Assembly: GCA_951802425.1 (NCBI GenBank)
Contig: OX637801.1
Coordinates: 186,001-250,000 of the forward strand
Reading direction: 5' to 3'
Source: Clavaria fumosa
Taxonomy: Eukaryota > Basidiomycota > Agaricomycetes > Agaricales > Clavariaceae
Length of the DNA stretch: 64,000 nucleotides
The translations under genes were made by a program, and so were the position numbers. The notes under the pieces were generated by a model, which ran no database searches, was not told where the DNA came from, and saw nothing but the letters and a program-made list of their open reading frames with translations. Below, piece by piece: positions 20,760 through 32,890 of this stretch; positions within the stretch are counted from its first letter, which is position 1; each line of letters opens with the position of its first letter.

Positions 20760-22200
20760 GACTAGTAGGATAGTATTGGCAGAGCAGCAGGGTGTGGGGC
20801 AGCAGAGTGGTGGGGCGGGGTGGGGCAGGGCAGCAGAGTGGCAGTGGCAGGGGAGTGGCAGCGATGGAGCAGCAGGAGGGTGGTGGGACAGGGGTGGCGG
20901 AGCGGCAGGGCGCGGGGGGCGGAGCGGTGTGGTGCAGGTCGGTGGCGCAGGGTGGCGCACAGCAGGGGCAGTGCGGCAGTGCGGCGCATGGCAGGGGCAG
21001 GGCGGCGGGGGCAGGGCAGTGGAGTGGCGGCGGCAGGATGCAGGGTGGTGGGACAGGGGCAGCGGAGCGGCAGGGCAGGGGGTGGAGTGGTGGGGGCAGG
21101 GCGGCGGAGTGGTGGGGTGCATGTGACGGGGCAGCGGGGCGGCGGCACGGGTGCAGGTGACGGGCAGCGGGGCGGCGGCATGGCGGGGCGCAGGGCGGCG
21201 GAGTGGTAGGGGCAGGGCAGCGGAGTGGCGGCAGCAGAGGAGCGGAGTGGCGGCGGCAGAGTGGCGGCGGTGGAGCGGCGGGATGCAGGGTGGTGGGACA
21301 GGGGTGGCGGAGCGGCGGGGCGCGGGGGGCGGAGTGGTGTGGTGCAGGTCGGCAGGGCAGGGTGGTGCACAGCAGGGGCAGGGCGGCAGTGCGGCGCATG
21401 GCAGGGGCAGGGCGGCAGGGGCAGGGCAGCGGAGTGGCGGCGGCAGGATGCAGGGTGGTGGGACAGGAGCAGCGGAGCGGCAGGGCGGGGGGTGGAGTGG
21501 TGGGGGCAGGGTGGCGGAGTGGTGGGGGCAGGGCGGCGGAGTAGTGGGGCGCATGTGACGGGGCAGCGGTGCGGCGGCACGGGTGCAGGTGACGGGCGGC
21601 GGGGCGGCGGCATGGCGGAGCGGCAGGGCGGGGGGTGGAGTGGTGGGGGCAGGGTGGCGGAGTGGTGGGGGCAGGGTGGCGGAGTGGTGGGGGCAGGGCG
21701 GCGGTGGGGCGCATGTGACGGGGCAGCGGTGCGGCGGCACGGGTGCAGGTGACGGGCGGCGGGGCGGCGGCATGGCGGGGCGCAGGGCGGCGGGGTGGTG
21801 GGGCAGGGCAGCAGAGTGGCGGCGGCAGGGCAGCGGAGTGGCGGCGGCAGAGTGGCGGCGGTGGAGCGGCGGGATGCAGGGTGGTGGGACAGGGGTGGCG
21901 GAGCGGCAGGGCGCGGGGGGCGGAGTGGTGTGGTGCAGGTCGGCGGGGCAGGGTGGCACACAGCAGGGGCAGGGCGGCAGTGCGGCGCACGGCAGGGTGG
22001 TGGGCAGGGCAGGGCAGCGGAGCGGCGGGGCGCAGGTGCGGCACAACGAGGGCGGAGCGGCAGGGCGCGGAGGGGCGGGGTGCAGGGCAGTGGGGCAGGG
22101 AGGCAGAGCGGCAGGGCGCAGGTGGCAGAGCGGCAGGGTGCAGGTGGCAGGGCGGCGGCGCAGGTGGCAGGATGCAGGTGACAGGGCAGTGCAATGAGGG
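20760..22200. repeat. 1.4-kb GC-rich minisatellite with higher-order blocks
   Basis: Degenerate GGCGG/GCAGGG/GTGGTGGG words build larger blocks. The phrase TGGTGGGACAGGGGTGGCGG starts at 20881, 21291 and 21882, each followed by the same block of about 100 bp. All frames are open for long distances on both strands, giving His/Pro/Ala or Gly/Arg low complexity; no gene is accepted. Confidence 0.95.
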
Positions 22201-22840
22201 AGAGAAAAGGTGGGGACAGGGTCAGCATGGATTTATGCAGGTATGGAATGTGTTCACTCACTTCCCTCTGAGGGCAAGAAAAGGCAGGGACAGGGAGGCA
22301 GCACAACGAGAGATGCGGCAGTGAGGCAGCGAGCGCAGCAACAAAAAAAAAAAAAAAATCCAAATTAGGCTTATGTTGACATAAGCTGATTCCAAACACC
22401 GCCCCACAGTTCCTCTGGCAGCAACCATGACAATCTCCGGCCCTAGGCTGGACTGTCTTCTGGAGATCTCTTGTGGTCTCTGGCCCTAGGCTGGACCATT
22501 TCCCTCCTGCTATGCCCCTGTGGGGATCCTCCATCAGCCACACCATTCATCCCACTCCAACTTCAGGAGGGGGAAGTTCTGCCAACATGGTCTGGCTAAC
22601 CCTAACCCTAGGCTTAACACTTTGGTTGCTGTTCACAACAGCCATCTTATTCATCACCCTTCAGGCTTGCCACTTGCTTGCTTGATTGCTTGATCAGAAA
22701 CAGGCAATGATTCATCTGGGGCGTTGCTTGGCACCCATGAAAAGAATCCACAGAATCTTGCTTCGATCGCCCGCAAGCATCACGCTTACGAATGGTGCGC
22801 AACAATCAACCAGCACAATGGGAGCCAAAATCCTACTACC
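22201..22840. other. Spacer with poly-A run and short direct repeats
   Basis: A run of about 16 A occurs at 22342. GGCCCTAGGCTGGAC is present twice (about 22439 and 22482). No gene seen. Confidence 0.5.
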
Positions 22841-23079
22841 TTTAGCATGGTATTAACGTAGACACCACCCCGCCCTGCCCCAAGGCGCGCTCCACCCGGC
22901 ACAGGAGATCTCGACCAGCATGTTCATAGCGCACTCCTGGTCCCGCTTGACCTCCTCTCGACCACCACCGCCACGAACAGGAGCGCTCGAGTGGTGTGGC
23001 AGCATTCCTGAACCAGACACTGCCGCGTTCTTCGCTGTGTCCTGACATCCAAGCTAAACACGATGGCATTCTGCGAGGA

Positions 23080-23370
23080 CCGCTCGGTCGCGTAGTGTGC
23101 CATCTCGTTCGCCGCGCGCGGTCCACGCCCACCGCGAGCAGAAACGCCTGGGTTCGCGCGAGGAAGTACGCCATCGTCTCATTCGCGATCACCCTGCGCG
23201 CCACCGCTTCCCCTGCACTCATGTGCGTTGGCGTCGTAAGCCCCGCGCCCTGCGCGTGTCGGTCGAGGAGCGCTAGCTCGACGTCCCGCACCTCACTAAA
23301 CCGCGCGTGCGTCTTGTCCTCTGGATCGACGAAGTGCTCTATCTCGGCATGGCCTTTGATTTCCCAGACC
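23080..23370 (-). pseudogene. GRS1: GRS1 (glycyl-tRNA synthetase) fragment D
   Basis: The minus strand reads [18 protein letters not shown], then [25 protein letters not shown] and [10 protein letters not shown], a piece of the class II glycyl-tRNA synthetase catalytic domain. It matches the same stretch in copies A, B and C below but has neither the upstream nor the downstream exons. The flanks are unrelated, so it is an isolated relic. A 33-bp phrase ending in TTCCCAGACCCCTTCG is repeated at 23347 and 23512, on either side of its upstream edge. Confidence 0.9.
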
Positions 23371-23575
23371 CCTTCGCTGTGAAGCCAGAAGTCACAAGAA
23401 GCAGAGCCGTCATCGCGACGCACTATCTCCTACGGTGACCCGGTGCCCAACGTCAGCCTTACCATAGACCCGACCCGGCGACACTGTCCGTGTCGATCTG
23501 AACGGCCTCGCCATGGCCTTTGATTTCCCAGACCCCTTCGCCGTGTGGCACGCCTCCGCTGGTGATTGACTGACC

Positions 23576-24480
23576 ATGGCTGCAGCGGTGTTTACCCGCG
23601 GGAACCGCGTACACTACAAGAGCGTCGGCGGCACGGCTGGCGCGCTTGCGAGGGGCGACGTCATTATCGGGCAGCTCTGCCGTGTGTCTGACATGCGCGG
23701 CGACTTGCGTGCCATTGTCGGCACGGACGCGCCCCATCTCGTTGCCCTCGGCACCAGTACAGGTTACGTCCAGATCTGGGACCTCACCGCGCGACGAGTT
23801 GGACAAAGGGCGTCTCGACCATCAAGTGGAACGGCTCCGTTCTGACTGTCGGACTTGTGAAGGGTACCATACAGCATTTTGACATACGCATCAAAGAAAT
23901 GTCTAAGTTGAAGGAACAACCAAGGAAGGTGACCCGTCATCAGACCAGGATCTCTAGCCTTGCTCGGAACTGTGAAGGCAAGCTGTTGGCGAGCGGCAAC
24001 GAGAGTGGAATGATCCACTGCTGGGACGCGAGGTCTAGCGTTCCGCTGGACGTAGGCGAAATGGTCCAGAGGCGCAAGAAAATGCAGCACAGTGGCATTA
24101 TTACGGTTAGAAATCACTGATCCAAAATGAGGTGCTTTCACACATGATTGTTTTAGGCCCCTGCGTGGTGTCCATGGAAACCCAAGTTGTTTGCTTCTGG
24201 GGATTCAGCCACGGATGGGACAGGCACTGTCCGCTTGTGGGACGTCAATCCGAGTTCCTCTTATCAAGGCGCTTCTGCACTAGAAAAGCCTCAGCCCAGG
24301 GCGCAGGTAACCTCCTTGCACTTCTCTCCTCAATGCAAGGAACTCCTCACCACGCGCGGCCCGGGCTCAATGCCCGAAATCATGGAGGACCACGAGGCTA
24401 CACCTATGCCAGCGACCGGCGTACCTTTCGCGTCTTCCTCATCACCCTCGTCCTCATTGGCTGTAACGGAAGCCTATAAA
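23576..24480 (+). pseudogene. Cdc20/Fizzy-like WD40 APC/C activator fragment
   Basis: Successive exons read GQLCRVSDMRGDLRAI, VALGTSTGYVQIWDLTA, KGVSTIKWNGSVLTVGL, LLASGNESGMIHCWDARS, then AWCPWKPKLFASGDSATDG and TVRLWDVNPSS, VTSLHFSPQCKELLTT. The SGN...CWD and WCPW...LASG words are typical of Cdc20/Cdh1/Ama1 propellers, which recruit substrates to the anaphase-promoting complex. The first blade and the KGVSTIKWNG part are in different frames (break near 23800). The N-terminal C-box/KEN region and the last blades are missing. Confidence 0.7.
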
Positions 24481-24639
24481 CTCCTCTCGCACATGAAATG
24501 TCTGGGATTTACTTGTTATATCACATCTACGCACTCAACCCCATGCTACACATTATATCTACTGCAGGAGATGGTGCTACTGTAAATATTTATTGATGGA
24601 CTTTACCATTCTTGACTTCATGTTGGATTGCAGAGCCCG

Positions 24640-25115
24640 TTGACCAGCCTCCGCCTGCTAAGCGGCCCCACATGGCCCATAACGCGGTCCATCTACTCCA
24701 CCCTCGCCAAGTACGGCATCACCACATTGTCCTCACGTACCTCGTCTCTTGCACGTCAATTTCTTTCCATTCCCAGTATTGCCTTCTGCTCGGTTTCTTT
24801 ATTAATACACTGCGACGTACAAGAGAACGCTGTCAACGCAAAGAAAACCCCTCTCCAAATCCACCCCGCATCTGAGCGCCACCCTCGCGTGCCACGAAGG
24901 CAGCCAACCCATTCTCTACTTTCCATTTTAACAACCTTAGCGACCGGCTGTCACTACCTCCCCGCATCCTCACAACCACCTTCGTCGTCCGCCTCGATCG
25001 GATGGTATCGTCATCAACGGCTCCCCGCTCTGGACGCTGTGGATATACGTGTTCGGCTTGGCAAATGCCATGATGCGGGTGCCATCTTCGGAGAAAGCAA
25101 TAACAGTGCACCAAC
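24640..25115 (+). other. Unrecognised coding-like fragment
   Basis: Frames here give phrases such as GSPLWTLWIYVFGLANAMM and VPSSEKAITVHQLG with plausible codon use, but the frame changes several times. I cannot assign a family or exon limits. Confidence 0.25.
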
Positions 25116-25144
25116 TAGGGGATGGGAACGACACTCACGTCAAG

Positions 25145-26690
25145 TCACTCTGTCGCGTTGTGCAACAGAGGTATTGCGGTATCCAATTGGCCAAGAAGGC
25201 TCAGCGTCTCCACCCAGAATACAAGGCCTCCTCGAGCAAAGCGTTGCAGCTCAACCATGAGTGGGTCATTGGGCTCCATTTTCAATGCCCATCGCAAATG
25301 GCACGCCCAGAACGTGCACGCGTACTCCAACGCGCCGCCCTTCTTGAGGCTACGCACCTTGTCGGGCTGGGGGCCATTCGCATCAGGCGGGAGGTCGCAT
25401 ATGTTTTGCTTCAGCTCCTGGTTCATGAGGATGAGGCATCTGAGTGCGAGCCGAGAATGTCGCTGCACACGGTCGACAAAAAAGGCCTGAGTCACACTCT
25501 TCGGCTAGGTTAGGTGTTCGCGGAACGTTGCATGCTGCGTCTCCACGAGCCCTTTCTGGGGAACCTTCAGCACTGACAAGGAGTTCAGCACCCTGTCGAC
25601 GGTGCTCTGGTTCCGAATGATCGCATTGGGCCCCACAGAAAGCAGGTCAAAGTGGGCCTGCGCAGTGAGAGGGTTGAAGACGAGAACGACAGAGGCGAGG
25701 ACTTCGACAGCCACATGTCGATTCTCTTCCTTGACAGCTGCTTCCAATACGCTGTTGTACAGTTTTTTCAGGCTACCCGATGTCGACCCGCGCTCACTGC
25801 CCATCTCCGAGTCATCATCATCCAGTAGTTCCGGTCGATCGGTTCCGGTCGCTCTCGGCTTGTCATCTTCGTCATCGCTCACGTTGATGATCTCCTTCAA
25901 CCGCTGCGCGGGTTCTGATAAAAGTGAGCCAAAGACGTGCTCGCACGCGATTTTCGCGTAGATGAACAACCCAGCGCTCTTCTGTGCCAATGCCTTCACA
26001 TCGCGTGGATCCAGGAAATTCGGCTCCGTATAGACGGCTTCCTGCGCGAGCGTACACAATCGGCGATCGATGTACAACTCGGGATCCTTCTGCACTTCTG
26101 TTGATGGCTCATTGCCCAAGTCGAGCGCATCCGGAGATATATTATGAAATGTGTTGAGGAGGTCATCTCTAGTCCGGCTCGTGAGAATGATTTTGGTGTG
26201 AGGAGGCAAGTCCTTGATACCAGCCGCCAAAAACCTCGACTACACGTGCGGTTCTCGACCCTCGAAATTCATCAAGCGCATCAATCACCAGGAGGAACGG
26301 TCGGTCGAGGGCTATGGACTTGAGCGGCTGCACAATCAGTTGTTCGAACAGTTGCTGCAGACGCTCTCCCTGGACGATGTCAGTCTTGTTCAGACGCAGC
26401 AGGAGCTCCGCGAACTGTGGCGAATGCTCGGCAAGCTGGAACGCGAGGGCAGGGAAGACATGGCCTAGGCTTCGCACACCCTCGACCTTACTTCGTCTGC
26501 AGAAATACCGCGCGCAGAGGCGGCCGGTTCGGTCTGCGAGCTGCGTGATCGTCTGCGTGATCGCGACTTGCCGCAGCCGGCCGGTCCGTGCAAATAGTAT
26601 ACTTGGTGCTTTTCGTCTGCAACCCATACACATCGATATATCTATCGGACAGATTCTGTCCATATTGAGGGAGAGAGATGGGCGCACCGA
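25145..26690 (-). pseudogene. NACHT-domain STAND NTPase (fungal NLR-like), frameshifted
   Basis: Read on the minus strand: the Walker A loop GPAGCGKS appears at about 26590-26567 in one frame while AITQTITQLADRTGRL continues in another. Then FPALAFQLAEHSPQF, Walker B FLLVIDALDEF, a second frame change near 26225, KIILTSRTRDDLLNTFH, AQKSAGLFIYAKIACEHVF, and the C-terminal helices ALEYACTFWACHLRWAL and VFWVETLSLLG. These are the standard parts of basidiomycete NACHT proteins, which act in heterokaryon incompatibility and innate sensing. The N-terminal effector and any repeat domain are absent. At least three frame breaks argue for a relic. Confidence 0.85.
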
Positions 26691-26779
26691 AGGGTCATAG
26701 TTCGGTTCCGGACAGCTACAAGGCCGACATGCTCAACATAAACCGAGGAAGAAAAAGGAAGCATCGACCGCTACGACGC

Positions 26780-28885
26780 ACATGCGAAGTCGATCGTCAC
26801 ACCATACGGCGTCCCCAGCTCGTTGTTCCACGAATAGCGCTTGCTGATCGTCGCATTGGAGTCGTCCACTCGTGCGAACACCCCCGCCTGCCACAGCTTC
26901 GTCGCTTGTGGTAGGAACAGACGGATAGACGGACGGACGGACGGACGTCAGCGGGCATCCATTCCTCTCCGGCAAAAGTGAGGGAGAGACGGAAGAAACA
27001 GACACCCACAGACTTCCCGGACCAGCGGATCAAATTCTGCTCGTGCGCTCAGCGGGACGATCAGCACCTTCGTTGGAGCGACGAGGGTAGGCAGAGACAA
27101 GACCTAGGGAGAGTGCGAGCCACCAACGAAAAGTCAGAGAGGCGTGCCCGACTTGAATTCTGCACCACATTGCAGGAAGAAACGAAGGAGCTCACCCCTC
27201 GATCTATATCTTGTTCTCTGCTCCAGAAACAGTGCTCGAGTAACACGTAGAGAATATGCCCCAGACCAAATGATGGCTCAATGACATTCGGGGTATACTT
27301 GCGGACTTAAATACAAATGAAGAAATAAGAGGGGTGCTTGGTGATCCATCGATCCATCAATCAATCAAGGCAACTCACAGCACTGTTTAAACGTTTTGCA
27401 CTCGATTGTGACCATATCTGATGATATTTGTAAGGTTTTACCTTCCACTTGGACGCCCGTTGGGCTAACGAAGAGTCATTAGGGATGAGAAAAAGAATGC
27501 AAAGGGCAATAGGGCCGTACCCCTTGGCGAGATCCTCCTTGAGACTCAAGAGCTCACACTCAGTCAAGCCATTCACGTGCTTCATAATACCCGGGGCATC
27601 CCGGCCAAAGGTGGGCCTTCTTGTTGAACTCGGGCATCACTTTCTCGGTGACGACGGGCTCCTTGAGCGCCTCGCGCACAACGAGGGGGTGGCCCGTACG
27701 TGCCGCATGCACTGACAAATCATACGCCGCGCGGTCCGCACACCCAACACACTCGATCCAGCCTTACGAGCACGCGACCTCCGCGTCCCAGCAGTCCGTC
27801 GCGTAGTGCGCCATCTCGTTCACCGCGCGCGGTCCACGCCCACCGCGAGCAGAAACGCCTGGGTCCGTGCGAGGAAGTACGCCAGCGTCTCATCCGCGAT
27901 CACCCCGCGCGCCACCGCTTCCCCTGCGTCGGCGTCGTAAGCCCCGCGCCCTGCGCGTGGCGGTCGAGGAGCGCTAGCTCGACGTCCCGCACCTCACTAA
28001 ACCGCGCGTGCGTCTTGTCCCCTGGATCGACGAAGTGCTCTATCTCGGCCATCGTGAACTCGCGCACGCGCAGCAGCCCTGCACGCGGTGAGATTTCGTT
28101 TCGGAAGGAGAGGCCGATCTGTGTGGACGCGAATGGCACTCGACCGTTGTTGAACTCGAGCAGACGGGAGAAGTTGAGGAAGTGGCCTTGGGCTGTCTCA
28201 GGACAGAGGTACCTATGTGTGTGAGAGGGAGCGCCGCAGTTATGTGTCTTAGATATTGCTTTGACTGTAAAAGGAATGATCCATACCCAGGGTGCTGTCC
28301 AGTTGGGCCGATGCTGCTCGAGAACATCAGATTAAATGGTTGAGGCTCGCTGACTTCATTGCCCGTGTCGGGGTTCCGTATATTGTACTTCTTGCAAAGT
28401 TCACCCGAGTAGTTGTCCAGCTGTAAAAGAAAAAATTAACATAGGATCAACCCATCACGCGTGATCAGCAAAAGCGAACGAGGCAGGAGAAAAGGCTCAC
28501 CTTTGCTAGAACAGGTTCGTATTCCTTCGCGACCTCATCTGTCGCCTTCACCCGACGCGCTGCAGCTGTCGTCTCCGCATCGACCTTTGTCTTCTCGGCC
28601 TTGCCCCTTTTGCTCTTCTTGTCCGCCTTCTCGCCATCGCCCGCGAGGCGCGCTTGGAGGACATTCTTGACGAGATGGTCCGCACGGAGGACGTCGCATG
28701 TCTTAACGTCGCGAACCATCCAGTCTGTGAAGCGCAAGACGTGGCCCGAAGCCTCGAACACGGGCGCGGGTGTGAGCACCGTCGTATCCAGCTCGAGCAT
28801 CCCTTCCTCCACGACGAAGCTCCGCCGCCATTCGTTTATGTTGTTTGCTTGCAATGCCGAGCCCGGGGGCCCATAGTCGTACGTG
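26780..28885 (-). pseudogene. GRS1: GRS1 copy A
   Basis: Minus-strand exons follow glycyl-tRNA synthetase in order: [97 protein letters not shown] sequence, [17 protein letters not shown] (about 27290), [29 protein letters not shown], and FARVDDSNATISKRY...GTPYGVTIDF. The protein normally charges tRNA-Gly. The N-terminus before YDYGPP and everything after GVTIDF are missing, and several frame changes occur (for example near 27600 and 27790). It joins a coiled-coil reading frame upstream instead of its own 5' exons. Confidence 0.92.
26925..26950. repeat. CGGA tetranucleotide repeat in a GRS1 intron
   Basis: (CGGA)n lies in an intron that is shared by copies A, B (49943-49966) and C (56930-56943). 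Repeat numbers differ, so these are independent length changes after duplication. Confidence 0.8.
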
Positions 28886-28889
28886 CGAC

Positions 28890-29543
28890 TCAATCGTCGC
28901 GTTTAGGATCGCCTCGTTCGTCTGCCACCCCGACTTCTCCTCATCCCACACAGCCTTCATCTCCGCCATCTCACCCTTCGTCCTCTCTAATTGTCGTTCA
29001 AGCTCGTCGTTCTGCGCCACCGCCTGAGACAGCGCTTCGCGTGCCTCGGCCAATTGACACTGCAGCGCTTTTCCTTGTGCTTTGGCCTCCTCTGTGAGCT
29101 TAGCCTTACTCGACTCCAACGCTCGTATGCGCCGCGCGTATTCCTCTGCCCTAGACCGTTCACGTGCAATGTTCTTCTCCAGGTCCACGATCTCCTCAGA
29201 CTTGGTGTGCAACAGTCCAAGCGCGAGCCTGTTCGTCGTCGCATCGGCGGCCGCTGTAGGTCCCTTAAAAGAAAAAAGGGGGGGCAAGTGAGTGAATAAG
29301 TGGATCTGGATACCCCCAAGGGAGGGGAAACCGAACACGTACCAGGGAGGCTGAACGAGTAGGAGCTTCTGACGGAACCTGACTCTCAGGCACAGTCGAT
29401 CGATCCGTCGACGCCGGTGCAAACACTGAAGGCGTATCCGGAGCCGCCATTTGCGGCATCGGCGAGTGAGCGTCGGCCTCCGAGCCAGTCGGTGGCGGCA
29501 GAGACGACGCGGGCGCGGAGTCCTGCTCCTGCGACACGATCAT
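28890..29543 (-). CDS. Coiled-coil exons fused to GRS1 copy A
   Basis: An exon at 29543-29345 (MIVSQEQDSAPASS..., Ser/Pro-rich) is followed by a coiled-coil exon reading SEEIVDLEKNIARERSRAEE, KAKLTEEAKAQGKAL and QNDELERQLERTKGEMAEM, to about 28890. The intron between them has the donor near 29340. The coil runs straight into the GRS1 frame (HVRLWAPG before the YDYGPP region) with no spacer. Family unknown; Golgin- or TMF-like coils would look similar. It is present in copies A and B but deleted from C. Confidence 0.5.
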
Positions 29544-29924
29544 AACCCGTCAATGAGAGGATAAACGAGACATGGCGCAAGCCGTACCTCCATCGCCACG
29601 ATGCTCAAGGCCTCTGCCGTCATCCGCATGCGCACCAGAGCCAGGCGGGTACGCCGGCTGCTGGGGATGTGGGTACGCGTACCCTTATGGGGCGGTGCCG
29701 TCGTCAGCGGCACCAGCGCAGAATGGCTGTACACCATGCCTGGGGCGTGAGCGGCGACGCGGGTCGGCGTCTTCCTCCTGCGGCAATACAAAATGGGCAC
29801 ATCACGGCCGTCCGCGTATTTAAGCCGAATGCGCGAGGGCGCGAGATCCTCGTCGTAGACCGCGTCGGGCTGCGGCGGCTGCGGCGCGGACGGCGAGGCA
29901 AAATACGGGGGTCCTGCGCACACA

Positions 29925-30176
29925 CTTTCGGGCAGAGATCAGCAGCTTTGAGAAAGTCGTCTGGGAGACAGCTCGTATTCGATGACGATTGATGATGGTG
30001 ATCTGAGCGCACCTTCGCCAACCAGATGTTATGTATCACCGCCCAATTTCCTTGACACCGACTACAGAATCCTCCCCTTCCACGATGATCTCTCTGCATT
30101 CCAACTTCTCCACTGCTTCTAGGGCCTCCTCGTAGCGCCTCGTTTCTACGAGCCACTCTACATACTGTCATCCCTG
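29925..30176 (-). pseudogene. VPS41: VPS41 (HOPS subunit) fragment
   Basis: The minus strand reads YVEWLVETRRYEEALEAVE, KLECREIIVEGE, VGVKEIGR, then after a break DDFLKAADLCPKVCAQDP. This is the clathrin-heavy-chain-repeat region of Vps41, a vacuole-tethering HOPS component. A TGA follows KEIGR, and the expected YIxHLVGEG is out of frame at about 30030. Only about 70 codons survive, adjoining duplication copy A. Confidence 0.7.
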
Positions 30177-30204
30177 GATCTCACCACGAGCCTAAGCTTT
30201 GGAC

Positions 30205-31745
30205 TCATAACTGCATAACTCGGTTGATCATCACTTTCATCTGCCGCACAAAACGTAGCCTCCGCAGCTCCATTTCTGGTAGCCCGCGAGGGAGTAGACC
30301 TGGGGTGTTTTCTTCTCCAGCGTTGGTGATAACCCGAAGGTCTGGTTTTTCGGCCGCAAGTCGACGTTGTTGAGCATGATAAAATGTGAGCTCTCCGGAA
30401 AAAATTGTGGGTGGAGGTATGTAGGCCAAAATGAGCACAGATGGTAAAGCGATGGTGCGGAAAGACTAGATGTGGAAGGAATGACTGAAGGATCTTGCGG
30501 CTGTGATGAAGGCATCATAGCGGGTAAATTCGGATATGGGACAATGCTGGACACCGTGGAATCCACCTGGAACACTGCCGCGATTTCGACAATAAACGGG
30601 GATGGCGGTACGGGTTGGTCCATGGCAGCATTCTTCGGTCTAGCTTTGAGGAGCACTTTGAATAATACAACTTCTTGCATTGAGACAACCTCCAGCCGCA
30701 CCTGTCACAGACTGCGCCTGTCGCAGTAAAATGGTCAATGGCTGAGACACAGTAAGCCCAGAGAGAAAGACAACAGAAAAAAAAGGAAGAAACGCACATG
30801 GTTTGAAACAATTATTACTCGCCACACCCAACTTCTGGCCTTCCTCCGCAGCACTGCTCCCACCAATGCTCCCTGCAGAGACCGGTGCCAACAGCATCGC
30901 GCTCGACGATGCCTAAGATGTCAGCAGGGTCCCCGCCTCCGGGCTCCGCTCTACATCCCTGTTCTGCTGGCCCTTGCTGGTGGTGGTGCTGGTGTTGCTG
31001 GTACTGCACATGGTGGTTCGCCAGACTGGCCTCAGCTAACAGACTGAGCAGGTTCGGCGAGTTGTCCGGGAGCGAGTGCAGGATGGTCGACCTAGACAGC
31101 GTGTTCTGCTTGCTCGACGGTCGTTGCCGGTGCAATTGTTGGCCTTGCACCCGCCGTGATGCTGCCCTGAAGCGGCGGCGAGGGCGTGCCAAGCAGCATG
31201 TCCGTCGCGCCGGCGCCCGTTGCCTGCCCTGATGTCCCCCCTGGGGAGGGCATACGTGAGAGCATCTCCGAGGTGATCCCCGAGTTCCCGATCGAGCACA
31301 GCACGGTGTTGAGTGTCCATTCCATCTTCCGCAGTGACCTCATCAAGATTTCGTATTTCCTTGGGAAAGGGGGAGGAGAAGAGAAGGTGAGAGAAATTTT
31401 CTTCACCAACCACGTGAAAGGTCATGAAATGGATGGCTCACTTGGTCGACCGCTTCCCGTGGTTAGATTCCTCATATGCACTCGTGATTTGCGCTTTTTC
31501 TTGTTGGTAGGCCCACGGACATTACTGGCGCTCACCGATGTGGTGGGGGAGAGACACTTCCCGTTCGCGTTCACATTGGCATTGGCGGATTGCGGGGAGC
31601 GGCGCTCTATGGGCGGGGTCCCGAAGTTGTCGGAAGCCTGAGAAGTGGGCGAGGGAGGGGTAAGTGAGAGGAAGAAGATGGAGAAGTAGCCCCTCATAGG
31701 CGGCGGCGGCGGCTGTGTCCAGATTGTCGTATAGTCTAATCTCAC
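30205..31745 (-). CDS. Hypothetical multi-exon gene, possibly a transcription factor
   Basis: Frames on the minus strand give NKKKRKSRVHMRNLTTG (31500), EILMRSLRKMEWTLNTVLCSIG (31330), SRMPSPGGTSGQATG, LHSLPDNSPNLLSLLAEASL (31070) with a His/Gln-rich tail, and ELTFYHAQQRRLAAEKPDLR (30370) ending at 30205. Length, basic patch and Ser/Pro/Gln-rich linkers resemble fungal Zn-cluster regulators, but no Cys6 cluster is visible, so this is a guess. Frame changes between the pieces need introns or lesions that I did not resolve. Confidence 0.3.
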
Positions 31746-32890
31746 TCATCCGGCATCCGTGCCTCTCACGCCCCGTGCATCTTATGTCCTCGACATATTG
31801 CGATCCGCTCGCCTCACGCTCCGTGCGTCCAGATGCCCCGCATCTCTCCTCTCGCCCTGCGCGACTCAGAGACCTCCCTCTTCGTCTCTCCTGCTTAACT
31901 TGACCTCGCTTCTCCTTCCCTTTCCTCTTGCTTACCTATGTTTACTCTTCTACCTCTTTTAACTCTCGTACGCTCCACTTCCATTTCCTTTTCGTACTAT
32001 TCCTTTGAGACATTACCATTACTCTTAACACGAGGGACACCGAGCCAGCCTCTCTACCTCCTCTCTCACTCTCGGTGTCCCTTGTGTACGTCGTCTCTGT
32101 ATGCCCTCCTCACTCGCTCTCACTATGACTCCTTTTCTCTAGTGTTACATCTGTATCGTCTTAGTGCTACCCTCCCTCCTCCCCTGTATGTGTGCTTCGG
32201 CCCACTTGTCAATTTGATTTCAGGTGCTGTCGCGCCATGCATGCCCAACTCCGCGTCCGCACCCTCGTGCTCCACAAAGCTGCTTGGTCATCAGATTAGC
32301 TGGTCATACAGTACTCAGGGCCCAAGCAGATATGAGAGCCTACGGACAGTGCACTATTAGCGTCACTTAATGTCCATCTGTGCAAGCAAGGGTTTTGCCG
32401 GCGCAACACGGCACTTCCCTAGTTTATTATTTTGGCTTTATTTTCGTCATCATCAATCGTCACCCTGCAAGACAGATGCTGGGCGTTGCAGTCGTTGCTC
32501 ATTGCAGCTCGAGCAGCTCAACATTTCTAACGACCTCGGCCGGCATCGCTGTTGCTGCTGAGCCCCCGAGACACCTCTACCGTATGCACGGAGTGTTCAT
32601 CTCCACAAGATATATCAAACAAGTATTGTACACAAAGGCCCAGAACCCCAGAGCGAACAATCAGACAAAGAACAACAGTAAGAATGAAAGCGGTATCATG
32701 AGAAGCAAAACGACACGACGGCAAGAACGATAGCGATTTATGAGGCAGACGTACATGAGTTTTGGCCGACTGAACCAAGGCAATCGGAAGTGGGTATCAA
32801 GCAAAACGATAGCAGGAACGATAGCGACGCGACTGAGGATGACAAAGCAAGTGGAGGATAAGCAAATCAAATATCGAAAGAGTGAATGAA
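31746..32890. other. Pyrimidine-rich intergenic DNA
   Basis: C/T-rich plus strand (CTCTC, CCTCC words) to about 32200, then mixed sequence. No gene or clear repeat; small open frames lack recognisable features. Confidence 0.5.

Larger units (their letters stand above)
26656..29593. repeat. Segmental duplication, copy A (GRS1 + coiled coil)
   Basis: This block of about 2.94 kb matches 49672-52593 (copy B, same orientation) nearly base for base, and 55059-57042 (copy C, mostly inverted). Left edge CTGTCCATATTGAGGG; right edge GCCGTACCTCCAT. The left neighbour is the NACHT relic, with a GGACAG-ATT-CTGTCC palindrome at the edge. Confidence 0.95.

Noticed and set aside
18650..20760. KDZ transposon around the TET/JBP gene
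   Set aside because: No KDZ transposase motifs or terminal repeats found by eye on either side.
20566..22546. His/Pro/Ala-rich frames of 440-594 codons
   Set aside because: Lie wholly in the GC minisatellite, open on both strands; only the last exon-like part (20632-20730) belongs to a real gene.
22596..22615. Telomere-like CTAACCCTAACCCTAGG
   Set aside because: Only two CCCTAA units inside unrelated sequence; too short to call an interstitial telomere.
26656..29593. Helitron capture of GRS1
   Set aside because: No TC start, CTRR end with hairpin, or Rep/helicase gene could be identified at the edges; left as a hypothesis to test.
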